DNA of 9,339 bases from Sphingomonadales bacterium UBA6171. GTDB lineage: Bacteria > Pseudomonadota > Alphaproteobacteria > Sphingomonadales > Sphingomonadaceae. The notes below the pieces were generated by a model. That model was not told the DNA's origin. It made no database searches and saw only the letters and a program-made list of their open reading frames with translations. The DNA is taken from positions 1,962 through 11,300 of the forward strand of contig DITZ01000022.1 of the NCBI GenBank assembly GCA_002422985.1, written 5' to 3'. Shown piece after piece: positions 1 through 7,449 of the stretch. A program made the position numbers and the translations under genes. Positions within the stretch are counted from its first letter, which is position 1, and each line of letters starts with the position of its first letter.

Positions 1-459
1 GCGGTTGATCCAACCATGGTGAGCGTGACACCGGTAACGCATGGTCCGGGCGGGATGGAGGCGGTGAGTTTTCGCGTTTCCGGCACGCTGGCGCTGGACA
101 GCGCCTATCTGACGGCGCTTTCCGACCCTTCGAAATTTCGCGGCCGCGTGGCCAAGCTGTGGCTGGGCGTGTTCGATGCGAACTGGCAGCCGGTGGCCGC
201 CCGGCCATACGCTGTCGGCTATATGACGACACCGCGTTTTCTGCTGGCGCCCGATGAGCAGGCTATCACCATCGAATGCGAAAACTACATGGCGCTGGTG
301 GGCAGCGGCGCGCCATCCCGCACGCTGTTGTGGACGCCGGACCCGGACGATCATGCCGCCGCCGCCACAACCGGCGCGGCCAACAGCGTGGACAGTTTCG
401 GGCCGGGCATCATCGGCGGCGGCCGGGATTTCCAATACACCACGCCGGATTTGCGCTGA
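1..459 (+). CDS. Phage tail hub-like protein, C-terminal part (5' end outside window)
   Basis: The reading frame is already open at base 1 (Ala-Val-Asp-Pro-Thr before the first Met at base 16), so I read this as the C-terminal ~152 residues of a longer protein rather than a gene starting at 16. The pattern fits a tail protein encoded just upstream of the tail-tip peptidase and J protein in many siphovirus-like phages: a stretch close to 'SGTLALDSAYL', then 'FRGRVAKLWLGVFD', then 'ITIECENYMALV' followed by 'RTLLWTPDPDDHA'. In family members as I remember them, the matching places carry a short beta-rich hub segment and an Arg-X-(Tyr/Trp)-Thr-X-X-Asp motif near the end. It probably sits at the tail tip or baseplate hub. 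Its TGA (457-459) shares its A with the next ATG. The family name is from memory, and an equivalent of lambda L or of a DUF2163-type hub protein is possible. Confidence 0.6.
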   Translation, partial: AVDPTMVSVTPVTHGPGGMEAVSFRVSGTLALDSAYLTALSDPSKFRGRVAKLWLGVFDANWQPVAARPYAVGYMTTPRFLLAPDEQAITIECENYMALVGSGAPSRTLLWTPDPDDHAAAATTGAANSVDSFGPGIIGGGRDFQYTTPDLR

Positions 460-872
460 TGCGCCGGACGGATTGGGAAAAGCGTCTGGCGGCCTGGCTG
501 GCAGCGGTGGAGCAGCGGCCATATCAATGGGGATCGCACGATTGCGCGTTGTTTGGATGCGGCGCGCTGGAGGCGTTGACGGGCGGTGATTACGGCCAGC
601 CATGGCGTGGTAAATATCGCAGCGAGGCTGGCGCGGCCAAAATGCTGCGCCGCGCCGGTTTCGATGACCATGACGCGGCCTTTACTGCCGCCCTTGGGCA
701 GCCGGTGCCGCCGTTGCGGTTGCGGCGCGGCGACATCATCAGCGATGGGGAGCGCATCGGCCTGTTGTGGTGGGCTGGCGCACCAATCGCGCTGTTCGTT
801 GGACGTGATGGCGAGCGCGAGGGGCTGGTGACATTCCCCGCCACCGTGATCGTGCGGGGCTGGCGGGTATGA
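459..872 (+). CDS. DUF6950 family tail-tip protein (NlpC/P60-like)
   Basis: 137 residues. The start is the ATG at 459, which overlaps the preceding stop as TGATG; the open frame reaches further upstream, but only as antisense-like Arg/His-rich sequence inside the previous gene. The N-terminal half carries 'W-G-S-H-D-C-A-L-F' (His27-Asp28-Cys29), then 'ALEALTGGDYGQPWRGKY', and a 'RRGDII' turn near residues 89-94, ending in 'RGWRV'. This is the arrangement I associate with DUF6950 phage proteins, which resemble the NlpC/P60 cysteine-peptidase fold, with Cys29 in the place of the nucleophile. I see no clear catalytic His in the second half, so peptidase activity is uncertain. The slot between a hub protein and the J protein is where lambda carries gpK, a tail-tip peptidase-like protein, so a role in tail-tip assembly or cell-wall penetration is likely. 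No signal peptide or membrane helix is seen. Confidence 0.7.
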   Translation: MRRTDWEKRLAAWLAAVEQRPYQWGSHDCALFGCGALEALTGGDYGQPWRGKYRSEAGAAKMLRRAGFDDHDAAFTAALGQPVPPLRLRRGDIISDGERIGLLWWAGAPIALFVGRDGEREGLVTFPATVIVRGWRV

Positions 873-3800
873 GCAAAGTATTAAAAGTGGTGGCGCTTTC
901 CGCTCTGGTGGTGGGCGCTGGCGTGCTGACATTTGGCGCGGGCGGCGCGGCTGTTGCCGGGCTGCTGGGCGTTTCCTCTGCTGTGGGCGGTGCCATCAGC
1001 GCGACGGTAGCCGGGATATCGGCGAGCCTTGGCATGAGCGGATTGCTGCGCGCCTTTGCCGGGCGGCCTGCCTCCATAAGCAGTCTGTCAGACCTTGAAC
1101 GGCTGAACCTGACCAGCGTGGCCGCCGCGCCGCGCAAGGCGGTTTTTGGGCCAACCGCTTTTGCCAGCGATCTGCGCTATACCGAGCCGAGCGGCACCGA
1201 TCAGCGTTTCATTGACGCCATCGTGCATCTGGCCAGCCACAAAAGCGAAGGCGTGCAGGAGATCAGGATCGGCGACAAGGTGGCGTGGATCAACGGCAGC
1301 GGCGTGCAGGGCATTTTCGTCGGCTATCTGACGGTTGATATCATCCTGGAAAGCGGCGCGGCGGATTATCACACCGTGAACGGCGGCGCGAATTGGGGTG
1401 CCGATCAGCGCCTGACCGGCTGCACCACGATGCATCTGCGATTTGATCGGCAGGGCGCGACCGCCAAGGCGGCCAGCCCATTCGCCGCCGGCATCCCGTC
1501 GCAGATCGTAACCGTGGGCGCTGGCATGCCGGTGTATGATCCGCGCCGGGATAGCACGGTGCCGGGCGGTTCCGGCGCGCATCGGGCGGACAATTGTGAC
1601 ACGTGGGAATATCTGGACGGGCTGGACGTGCTTGGCGAAAACCCGGCCTTGCAGGCGCTTGCCTGGCTGCTGGGCTGGCGGATTATGGGCGAGGTGTCTG
1701 TGGGCCTTGGCCTGCCGCCCGCCCGGCTGAACCTGCCGCAATTCGCCGCCGCCGCGAACATCTGCGAGGAGGAAATGGCGCTGGCGGCGGGCGGCACGCA
1801 AAAGCGATATGCCGGCGGCGGACTGTTTGCGGACAATGCGCCGCCATTGGACGTGATGGCGGCCTTCGCCGCCAGCGTGTGCGGATGGTGGGATGACAGC
1901 GGCGGTCAGCTTGGGCTGTTTCCGGCGGTGAACGATCTCGCCGGGCCGCTGGTGGAAATCGGCGACGATGACATTTTAGGCGCAGTCGAGTGGACGCCGT
2001 TCCCGGATATTTCAGCGCTTTATAATGTATGTCGCGGAACAAACCCTGATCCGGATATGCCTGCAAATTTCCAGCCGACCGATTATCCGGAGGTGCGGAT
2101 AGCCAGCGATGATGGCATAGATCGTGTTCTGCCGATCAGTTTCGCGATGGTGCAGGACAAGGCCCGCGCGCAGCGGCTGGCAAAGCAGGCGCTGCAACGC
2201 CAGCAATATCGCGGCATCGCGAAACTGATGATCGGGCTGCGGGGATGGCAACTGGAACGCGGCCAGCCTATCCGCCTAAGTTTTGGCGGGCTGGGCTGGG
2301 CATCGAAACTGTTTCGCGTGGAAACATGGTCCCCACAACTGGACGGGTCCGTTATCCTGGAGCTGCGGGAGGAAAATCCGGCCATCTATGCTTGGGACGC
2401 TGATGAGCGCGGCCCTGTCGTGGCGGCTGCGCCTGTTGTCTATGACCCGAAGAACAATCCTTTCCTAATCACCGCCGGCAGCCAGATCGGCGTGGATGAC
2501 AACGCAACGCGGAACACTCCGCGCGGGACCTATACAGGCTCGGACACCTATGTTCGCGGTGACCAGGTTGTGGAAGCCGGATCGACCTACCAACTGATCG
2601 TGGACAGCAGCACCGGCAACGCACCGCCCGACGCATCGCGCTGGATATTGGTGGCGGCCGCCGGTTCGGGGGAACCCGGCATTAACGGATCTGATGGCTA
2701 CGGCGTGATTATTTCAAACGAAGCGCATGTTGTGGCGACGCTGGCGGACGGGACGGGCGGCAGTTACAGCGCGGCGGGCGGCACGATGAGGGTTTTTCGT
2801 GGCATCACCTTGTTAAGCCCGACCTATTCCATTCCCGCCAAAACACCGACAGGCAGTTGGATCAGTATCGATTCAGCCGGCACCTACAGCGTGAGCGACC
2901 CCGGCGTTGATTTGGCCACCGCCACATTGCGCGCCGATGTAGAGGGCATCCTGTTTGACCGCACCTATACGCTCGCCAAGTCGAAGCAGGGGCTGCAGGG
3001 GCCGACGATCCGCCTGACGGCCGACAATCAGGGCTTTACCTATCTGGACGGCACCGCTCTGCCCACGAGCCAGAGCATCACGCTGTTCGCCACTCTTTCC
3101 GGTATCAGCGGCACCATCGTCTGGACCAGCAGCCCGTCAGTGACGCTGACGGGATCAGGTGCGAGCCGTAGCCTGGCGGTGGCGGATTTTGGCACCAACC
3201 GGCAGGTGACGGTGACGGCGACGCTGGGCGGCTTTTCCGACCGCATCACGCTGGTGAGGCTGGACCGTAGTTCTGCCGACAGCGCCGACAACCTGATCCG
3301 GAACCCTGGCATGGCGCTAAACGCCGATAGCTGGAACCTCAGCCCGACCTGGAACCGAGACAACACATTCGGTCCTCCTGGCTGGGGCATATATACCGAC
3401 AGCACCCGGCCAAATGGTAGCGCGGGACTGAACAGCAACCAGGACACGCCCATCGGTTCGGCCACAAAACTGTATCTTTCGTCATGGGCGTTGCGGGCAG
3501 GCACGTCACCTGCCGGCCACCTGGCGCTGATGCTGTATTTCAAAGACGCCGCCGGCACGGATACCGGCTATGCCGGACTGACACTGTCCGGCTCCACGCC
3601 GGGCGTGTGGCAGCGGTTGCAGGCTGCAGTGACGGTGCCCGCAGGCTCGGCGACGTTCCGGGCCTATTATGAATCCGCAGTGTCATCGGGCTATGCCTAT
3701 GTTGGCGCGCCACGGGTGGCATCCACCCAATTGGCAGCCGATGTGACGGGCGAGAATACGGCGAACAATACGGCCAATGTGGGCAGCGCAACGGCGGCCG

Positions 3801-4960
3801 TGCTGGTGGCCGACGCGGCGACGGCAAAGGCCGATGCCGCCTCCGCGCTGTCCACTCTCTCCGTCATCGCCAGCGATTCCTATCTGTCACGCGGCGAGAA
3901 GTCGGCTGTGGTGGCGGAATGGCAGGCCATCGACGGCGAATATGCCGGGATTGTCTCACGCGCCGCCACGCTGGCGCTTTCCGGCCACAGCCTGTATTCC
4001 TCCTGGACCGCCGCCCGCTCGGCGCTGGACAGCTATTTGTCGGGGCTTTCGCCGTTCTGGAACAACTTGACCACCGACACGCCAATCTCGGGATCGACCT
4101 TCCGGGCGGCCTTTGTGAATTATTACAATGCCCGGCAGGCGCTGCTCGACCTGTTTGTGGCAACCGCCCAAGCCACAGCCGACCTCAAGACCCGTAATGT
4201 TGACCGGGGCCCATGGTCGGCTCTCGCTACCGACACGGCCTTCGTTGTTGGTGATGAGGTCCAGGACCAGAGTTCGACCTGGGGTTGCATCGCTGCCCAC
4301 ACCAAGACCGGCGTCAATGGACCCCCTGCCCTGCCCACGACGGTCAACACCAACTGGCGGCTTCGAGCCAAGGTTGGAGATACGGGGGGAGCAGGCCAGT
4401 CCATCGCGCGGATTTTTATCCGTGCCACCTCCAGACCCACCACGCCCGCCGACAGCGCCGGCACGCCTGCGGGCTGGTATGTCGATCCGGAGGATGTGCC
4501 GGCGGGTGCGGGCATGATCTGGGCGTCCACCGGCACGCGCGCGGTGGCGGCCACCAATTACGTGTGGGGTGGCGCGGTGAGGGATGAGGCGCTCACCGTG
4601 ATTTCCGGCCAGCAGGTGGTGCCAATTACCGGAGTTGGGGCCAGTGCGTGGATCACGCTGGCGCTGGCAGATGGCGAAACCGCCAGCGTGGAAGCGCAGT
4701 GGCGGGCGAGTTGGAGCGGCGGCGCGAGCGCAGACCTGGAACTGGAATGGCGTGAACTGGGTGGCAGCACCATCACCACATTCGGCAGCAGCGACGGGCC
4801 ACAGGCCGGCAACGTAGGGGAGCCGACGCTGCTGGCGGCGGGCGGCACGCTCACCAACGGCACGGGTGCCGGCCGGCAATATCAGATTCGCGGCGTGGCC
4901 GTTAAAACCGGCGCCGGCGCAGCTACGACCGACACCGCCGACAGCTATGTGAGAGCATGA
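869..4960 (+). CDS. J-like tail tip / host-specificity protein with fibre modules
   Basis: 1363 residues, starting at an ATGA overlap (869-872). Residues ~8-60 are a Gly/Ala-rich hydrophobic stretch, as found at the start of some J-like proteins or in a fused gpI-like segment. Residues ~75-520 have the tail-tip pattern of J/phage-tail_3 proteins: 'VYDPRRD', 'NPALQALAWLL', 'ICEEEMAL', 'RYAGGG', a 'KARAQRLAKQALQRQQY' helix, then 'GQPIRLSF'. The rest looks modular: a first aromatic carbohydrate-binding-like module (~552-596), a short collagen-like Gly patch (~600-612), an Ig-like beta domain (~712-801), a jelly-roll/galactose-binding-like domain (~808-951, 'NLIRNPGM' to 'YVGAPRVAS'), an Ala-rich helical segment (~952-1110), a second aromatic module (~1113-1166) and a C-terminal domain beginning 'IARIFIRATSRP' (~1179). 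The N-terminal half should attach to the tail tip; the C-terminal modules probably bind a surface receptor, likely glycan. Domain calls are by eye. Confidence 0.85.
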   Translation: MSKVLKVVALSALVVGAGVLTFGAGGAAVAGLLGVSSAVGGAISATVAGISASLGMSGLLRAFAGRPASISSLSDLERLNLTSVAAAPRKAVFGPTAFASDLRYTEPSGTDQRFIDAIVHLASHKSEGVQEIRIGDKVAWINGSGVQGIFVGYLTVDIILESGAADYHTVNGGANWGADQRLTGCTTMHLRFDRQGATAKAASPFAAGIPSQIVTVGAGMPVYDPRRDSTVPGGSGAHRADNCDTWEYLDGLDVLGENPALQALAWLLGWRIMGEVSVGLGLPPARLNLPQFAAAANICEEEMALAAGGTQKRYAGGGLFADNAPPLDVMAAFAASVCGWWDDSGGQLGLFPAVNDLAGPLVEIGDDDILGAVEWTPFPDISALYNVCRGTNPDPDMPANFQPTDYPEVRIASDDGIDRVLPISFAMVQDKARAQRLAKQALQRQQYRGIAKLMIGLRGWQLERGQPIRLSFGGLGWASKLFRVETWSPQLDGSVILELREENPAIYAWDADERGPVVAAAPVVYDPKNNPFLITAGSQIGVDDNATRNTPRGTYTGSDTYVRGDQVVEAGSTYQLIVDSSTGNAPPDASRWILVAAAGSGEPGINGSDGYGVIISNEAHVVATLADGTGGSYSAAGGTMRVFRGITLLSPTYSIPAKTPTGSWISIDSAGTYSVSDPGVDLATATLRADVEGILFDRTYTLAKSKQGLQGPTIRLTADNQGFTYLDGTALPTSQSITLFATLSGISGTIVWTSSPSVTLTGSGASRSLAVADFGTNRQVTVTATLGGFSDRITLVRLDRSSADSADNLIRNPGMALNADSWNLSPTWNRDNTFGPPGWGIYTDSTRPNGSAGLNSNQDTPIGSATKLYLSSWALRAGTSPAGHLALMLYFKDAAGTDTGYAGLTLSGSTPGVWQRLQAAVTVPAGSATFRAYYESAVSSGYAYVGAPRVASTQLAADVTGENTANNTANVGSATAAVLVADAATAKADAASALSTLSVIASDSYLSRGEKSAVVAEWQAIDGEYAGIVSRAATLALSGHSLYSSWTAARSALDSYLSGLSPFWNNLTTDTPISGSTFRAAFVNYYNARQALLDLFVATAQATADLKTRNVDRGPWSALATDTAFVVGDEVQDQSSTWGCIAAHTKTGVNGPPALPTTVNTNWRLRAKVGDTGGAGQSIARIFIRATSRPTTPADSAGTPAGWYVDPEDVPAGAGMIWASTGTRAVAATNYVWGGAVRDEALTVISGQQVVPITGVGASAWITLALADGETASVEAQWRASWSGGASADLELEWRELGGSTITTFGSSDGPQAGNVGEPTLLAAGGTLTNGTGAGRQYQIRGVAVKTGAGAATTDTADSYVRA

Positions 4961-5376
4961 TGTGGCTGATATACAACATCGAAACCGGCGCGCAGAGCGG
5001 CGAATGGGTAGCGGATGAACCCGCGCCCGACGCCGGCATGGCGGCGGTGCAGGTTCCCGGTAGCGCCCGGATGGGGATATCGACATGGGACGCCGCCGCG
5101 CGCGGTTTTGTCGATCCGGTGCGGCTGACGCGTGCGCAGGTGCAGCAGTTGTTCACGCCGGCGGAGTGGCTGGCCGGCGCACAGGCCGTGCTTGATCCCG
5201 CGCTCGATCTGGCGCTGCGCGCGCAGCTGCTGGCGCTGATGCAGGCGCTGACCATGGTTGATAGCATATTGTTGACAGAGCCGCTTTTTGTGCAGGGGGT
5301 GCCGTTGTGGGTGGCGGCGGGCGCGCTGGCCTCGGCGCGCCAGGCCGATGTGCTGGCGGGGATACCTCCGGCATGA
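4957..5376 (+). CDS. Hypothetical protein after the tail tip gene
   Basis: 139 residues. The ATG at 4957 overlaps the tail-tip stop as ATGA; a second ATG follows at once at 4960. The N-terminal ~50 residues look like a small beta-rich domain ('WLIYNIETGAQSGEWV', later 'GISTWDAAARGFVDPV'), and the C-terminal ~85 are helical ('LTRAQVQQLFTPAEWL' then Leu/Ala-rich stretches). I do not recognise a named family. Similar-sized proteins often follow the tip or fibre gene in phages, where they serve as fibre chaperones, tip accessories or unknowns. A long hydrophobic patch near residues 105-133 is interrupted by polar residues and is not a clear membrane helix. It belongs to the tail operon by position. 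Confidence 0.7.
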   Translation: MMWLIYNIETGAQSGEWVADEPAPDAGMAAVQVPGSARMGISTWDAAARGFVDPVRLTRAQVQQLFTPAEWLAGAQAVLDPALDLALRAQLLALMQALTMVDSILLTEPLFVQGVPLWVAAGALASARQADVLAGIPPA

Positions 5377-5834
5377 GCGCCACCGGAATGCGCGGCGGCG
5401 GTTCTGGCGTTCGAGCCTTCACCGGAATGAATTTGCAGGGTCGGACCTGGCGGGAGCTTCCACGGATGACGGATAGAGGGGGGTCGTCTGGCGCGCAGAC
5501 GGTGGCGGCGCTGGCGCGGCTGGAAGAACAGGTGCGCACGCTTCAGCGGGAGCGTCGGGAGGACCGCGCGCGGTGGCGCGAGGATATGGATCGATTCCAC
5601 GCCATGCTCTCTGAAAGCCGGGCAGCGATGGCGGTCGACATTGCGGAGGCATTGACGCCGATCGTCAAAGACCTGGCCGCCGCGAAGGTGACGGCCTACG
5701 CAAACGACCGGTGGATATCGACCGTAAAGGCGCAGGGCGCGGTATGGGCAGTGGTGATCTCCGCCGCCGGCGCGCTGCTGATGTGGATGGCCGGGCACGT
5801 TGTGGAATGGTTCAGCCAGCGTGGCGGGCAGTGA
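5373..5834 (+). CDS. Coiled-coil protein with C-terminal membrane helix (XhlA-like architecture)
   Basis: 153 residues if translation starts at the ATGA overlap (5373); 122 if it starts at the internal ATG at 5466. The second start has a good ribosome site (GGGAG, 5452-5456, 9 bases away), and the extra 31 residues are Gly-rich and unremarkable, so the start is undecided. Counting from 5373, residues ~41-120 are strongly charged and helical ('LARLEEQVRTLQRERREDR', later 'MDRFHAMLSESRAAM'), suggesting a coiled coil. Residues ~122-143 ('GAVWAVVISAAGALLMWMAG') form one membrane helix, leaving a short tail. Charged coiled coil followed by a terminal TM helix resembles XhlA-type holin-associated proteins, but this is architecture only, not clear homology. 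A lysis accessory or membrane anchor role is plausible. The stop overlaps the GTG of the methylase. Confidence 0.65.
   Translation: MSATGMRGGGSGVRAFTGMNLQGRTWRELPRMTDRGGSSGAQTVAALARLEEQVRTLQRERREDRARWREDMDRFHAMLSESRAAMAVDIAEALTPIVKDLAAAKVTAYANDRWISTVKAQGAVWAVVISAAGALLMWMAGHVVEWFSQRGGQ
5452..5456 (+). promoter_or_regulatory. Ribosome binding site for an internal start at 5466
   Basis: GGGAG lies 9 bases before the ATG at 5466, inside the 5' part of the 5373-5834 frame. It supports either a start at 5466 instead of 5373, or two products from one frame. Confidence 0.35.
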
Positions 5835-6277
5835 CATTGCAAGCGCCTTTCCCGTGGTTTGGCGGCAAACGGGATGTAGCGGATCAGGTGTGGGCGGCGC
5901 TGGGCGCTGTTGATCATTATATCGAGCCGTTTTTTGGTTCCGGCGCGGTTCTACTTGCCCGCCCGCATGTTGCCGCGCTGGAGACGGTGAACGATATGGA
6001 CGGCTTTCTTTCCAATTTCTGGCGAGCGGTGGCGACGGACCCAGATGCTGTCGCCGCTGCTGCTGATTGGCCGGTGAACGAGGTGGATCTGCACGCGCGC
6101 CACCTGTGGCTGGTGGAGAAGCGTGGGGAACTGACAGCAAGGTTGATGGGCGATCCGTTATTTTTTGATGTGCAGGCGGCCGGCTGGTGGGTGTGGGGGG
6201 CGTGCGCATGGATTGGTTCCGGCTGGTGCAGCGGCCAGGGACCGTGGGTGAAGCAGGATGGAAGAATGGTAGATCGC

Positions 6278-6355
6278 CGCCAACTTCCGCACCTGTCTGC
6301 CGGGCAGGGTGTGAATCGCCAACTTCCGCACCTGTCTGGCGGGCAGGGTGTGAAT
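6278..6355 (+). repeat. Two tandem 39-bp repeats inside the methylase
   Basis: Copies at 6278-6316 and 6317-6355 differ only at 6300/6339 (C/G). Each is 13 codons, so the frame is kept; they encode RQLPHLSAGQGVN and RQLPHLSGGQGVN (restored residues 150-162 and 163-175). From memory, other phage methylases of this type carry one or more similar LPHL-Gly-rich-GV units in the same place, so copy number may vary without breaking the protein. Confidence 0.95.
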
Positions 6356-6487
6356 CGCTCCAGCTGCGGCGCTGATCGTTTGGAATTTATGGCGGATTGG
6401 TTCCGGGCGATTTCGCTCCGAATGCGCGGCGTGCGCGTAGCCTGCGGTGATTGGAGCAGGGTGTTGGGGCCGTCCGTGAGAGATGCT

Positions 6488-6496
6488 GGGGGGGGG
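6488..6496 (+). other. G9 homopolymer at the methylase frame break
   Basis: Nine consecutive G after Asp-Ala codons. Upstream coding (frame of 5831) and downstream coding (frame of 6820) are joined if the run has 7 or 10 G. Nine G put the Asp-Pro-Pro-Tyr motif out of frame. Confidence 0.9.
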
Positions 6497-6818
6497 AAGT
6501 GGGAGTATTTCTTGATCCGCCCTATTCGATGGAGGGGCGATCCGCTGTATATGCGATTGAGACGTCCGCCGCCGATGCCGCACGCGAGTGGTGCCTCGCG
6601 AACGGCGCAACCCCGAAGTTGCGGGTAGTGCTGGCTGGATATGATGGCGAGCACAACGAACTGGAAGCGGCTGGCTGGCGGGTAGTGCCGTGGAAGGCAC
6701 GTGGCGGATATGGCCTCCAAGGCGATGCGCGCGGGCGCGCCAATGCTAGGCGGGAGCGGCTTTGGCTTTCGCCGCACTGCATTAACGCCCGGCAAGACCT
6801 TTTTTCGGAGATGTTGGC

Positions 6819-7145
6819 ATGATACCGCCCGTTCTGCGCAAACCGCCTCCATCCGGCTGGCGGCCATGGATTTACATGGCCGCCTATCTGGGCGGCGGGG
6901 TGGCCTCCACGCTGTTTGCCATCTGGCTCGTTACGCTGGTGCGTTATGGATGGCCGGTGTCGGCCGCGCGGCAGCAGCTGGGCATTCTGGGAAACGCGCT
7001 TTATCTGGCGCTTGGCGGCGCGCTGCTGGTGCTACTGGGGCTGGTCATCCGCAACTCCATCCGCAACCTGCGCGCCAGCGGTGCGGGGTTCGAGATCGAG
7101 GCGCGTGCACACTCGGATAAACCGACAGAGGACGATGCGCCATGA
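6819..7145 (+). CDS. Two-TM membrane protein, holin-like
   Basis: 108 residues, with the ATG overlapping the methylase stop (ATGA). There are two predicted membrane helices: about 17-41 ('WIYMAAYLGGGVASTLFAIW') and about 54-77 ('LGILGNALYLALGGALLVLL'). A basic stretch follows ('RNSIRNLR'), then a polar, acidic C-terminal tail of about 20 residues. Small size, two helices, a charged tail and a place at the head of the lysis cluster fit a class II-type holin, but no named holin family is recognised and the role is inferred. Two other small membrane proteins (7142 and 8155) are rival holin or antiholin candidates. The gene is coupled to the next one by another ATGA overlap. Confidence 0.75.
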   Translation: MIPPVLRKPPPSGWRPWIYMAAYLGGGVASTLFAIWLVTLVRYGWPVSAARQQLGILGNALYLALGGALLVLLGLVIRNSIRNLRASGAGFEIEARAHSDKPTEDDAP

Positions 7146-7276
7146 GAGCGGCGGGGTGGCTGATCTGGGCAATCGTAATCGGCTTTGGCCTGGGAATCGG
7201 CCTGGTGGCCACCGCCGCGTTTCTGGCGGGCTGCTGGCTGACGCGCCGCGTGCTGGACTGGATGATGGGCAAATGA
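7142..7276 (+). CDS. 44-residue single-TM protein
   Basis: The frame ATG 7142 to TGA 7274-7276 gives 44 residues beginning MRAAGWLIWAIVIGFGLGIG and ending LDWMMGK. The ATG overlaps the upstream stop and the TGA overlaps the next start (ATGA on both sides), which is the main support for so short a gene. Residues ~6-32 are one Gly/Ala/Ile-rich membrane helix, followed by 'TRR' and a short tail, so the C-terminus probably faces the cytoplasm. It is a possible antiholin, pinholin-like peptide or holin partner; no family is recognised. Confidence 0.6.
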   Translation: MRAAGWLIWAIVIGFGLGIGLVATAAFLAGCWLTRRVLDWMMGK

Positions 7277-7449
7277 TGAGCGCGGCCGATCACGAGGCCG
7301 TGACGGCGGACCGGCTGGCGAATGCGCTGCGTCGGGAACTGGCGTTTTTGGAAACATTGGGAATCAGCCCGGCGGAGGCTGTGGCAATCGTGCGGGCGGC
7401 AAGCGCGCAGGCGCACGCGCGGATTTTTGGCGCAAAAAGGAGCGGGTGA
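7273..7449 (+). CDS. 58-residue helical protein in the lysis cluster
   Basis: The first ATG (7273) overlaps the previous stop; a second ATG follows at 7276, so the N-terminus is Met-Met-Ser or Met-Ser. The body is soluble and helical with heptad-like charge spacing ('ADRLANALRRELAFLETLG', then 'SPAEAVAIVRAASAQAHARI') and a basic end (KRSG). There is no membrane helix, signal peptide or cysteine. I do not recognise it. Position between a membrane peptide and the wall enzyme suggests a lysis accessory, but nothing in the sequence shows a function. The end of the gene holds the ribosome site of the next one. Confidence 0.6.
   Translation: MMSAADHEAVTADRLANALRRELAFLETLGISPAEAVAIVRAASAQAHARIFGAKRSG
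7437..7442 (+). promoter_or_regulatory. Strong Shine-Dalgarno for the Tlde1-like gene
   Basis: AAGGAG, 6 bases before the ATG at 7449. It favours that ATG over the in-frame GTG at 7446 (only 3 bases away). It is the strongest ribosome site I see in the window, so this enzyme may be made more independently than its neighbours. Confidence 0.7.

Larger units (their letters stand above)
5831..6822 (+). pseudogene. D12-class DNA adenine methylase, split by a frameshift at a G9 tract
   Basis: The gene starts at GTG 5831, which overlaps the preceding stop as GTGA and opens with 'TLQAPFPWFGGKR'. Frame 1 of the gene carries the AdoMet-binding motif Phe-Gly-Gly-Lys (residues 10-13) and 'EPFFGSGAVLL' (32-42). 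It then runs on without catalytic sequence to a stop at 6626-6628, giving 265 residues. The catalytic Asp-Pro-Pro-Tyr (bases 6514-6525), 'VVLAGYDGEHNELEAAGW' and 'NARRERLWLSPHC' lie in the other frame, which ends at 6822. The switch needs one extra G (or two fewer) in the run 6488-6496; the restored product would be about 330 residues, typical for a phage Dam-like N6-adenine methylase. As written, the product lacks the catalytic motif. It could be decayed, phase-variable, expressed by slippage on the G run, or a base-call error. The gene sits between tail and lysis genes, where phages often carry methylases for restriction evasion. Confidence 0.8.

Noticed and set aside
600..612. Collagen-like repeat (residues ~600-612 of the tip protein; coordinates here are residues) as a true collagen domain
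   Set aside because: Only about three to four Gly-X-Y units are present, too short for a triple helix; it is more likely a linker.
3956..5086. Long - strand frame of 376 codons
   Set aside because: Antisense to the tail-tip gene, with low-complexity Gly/Arg sequence and no plausible ribosome site.
5373..5465. Separate tiny gene before the start at 5466
   Set aside because: It is in the same frame as the coiled-coil protein without an intervening stop, so it is either an N-terminal extension or untranslated, not a gene.
4923..6209. Long - strand frame of 428 codons
   Set aside because: Its product is Pro/Arg/His-rich without family signature and lies opposite the 3' end of the tail-tip gene, two coupled + strand genes and the start of the methylase; it is the usual antisense shadow in GC-rich DNA.
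5917..6867. - strand frame of 316 codons opposite the methylase
   Set aside because: It is open through the same repeat and G run but shows no family pattern, whereas the + strand has clear methylase motifs.
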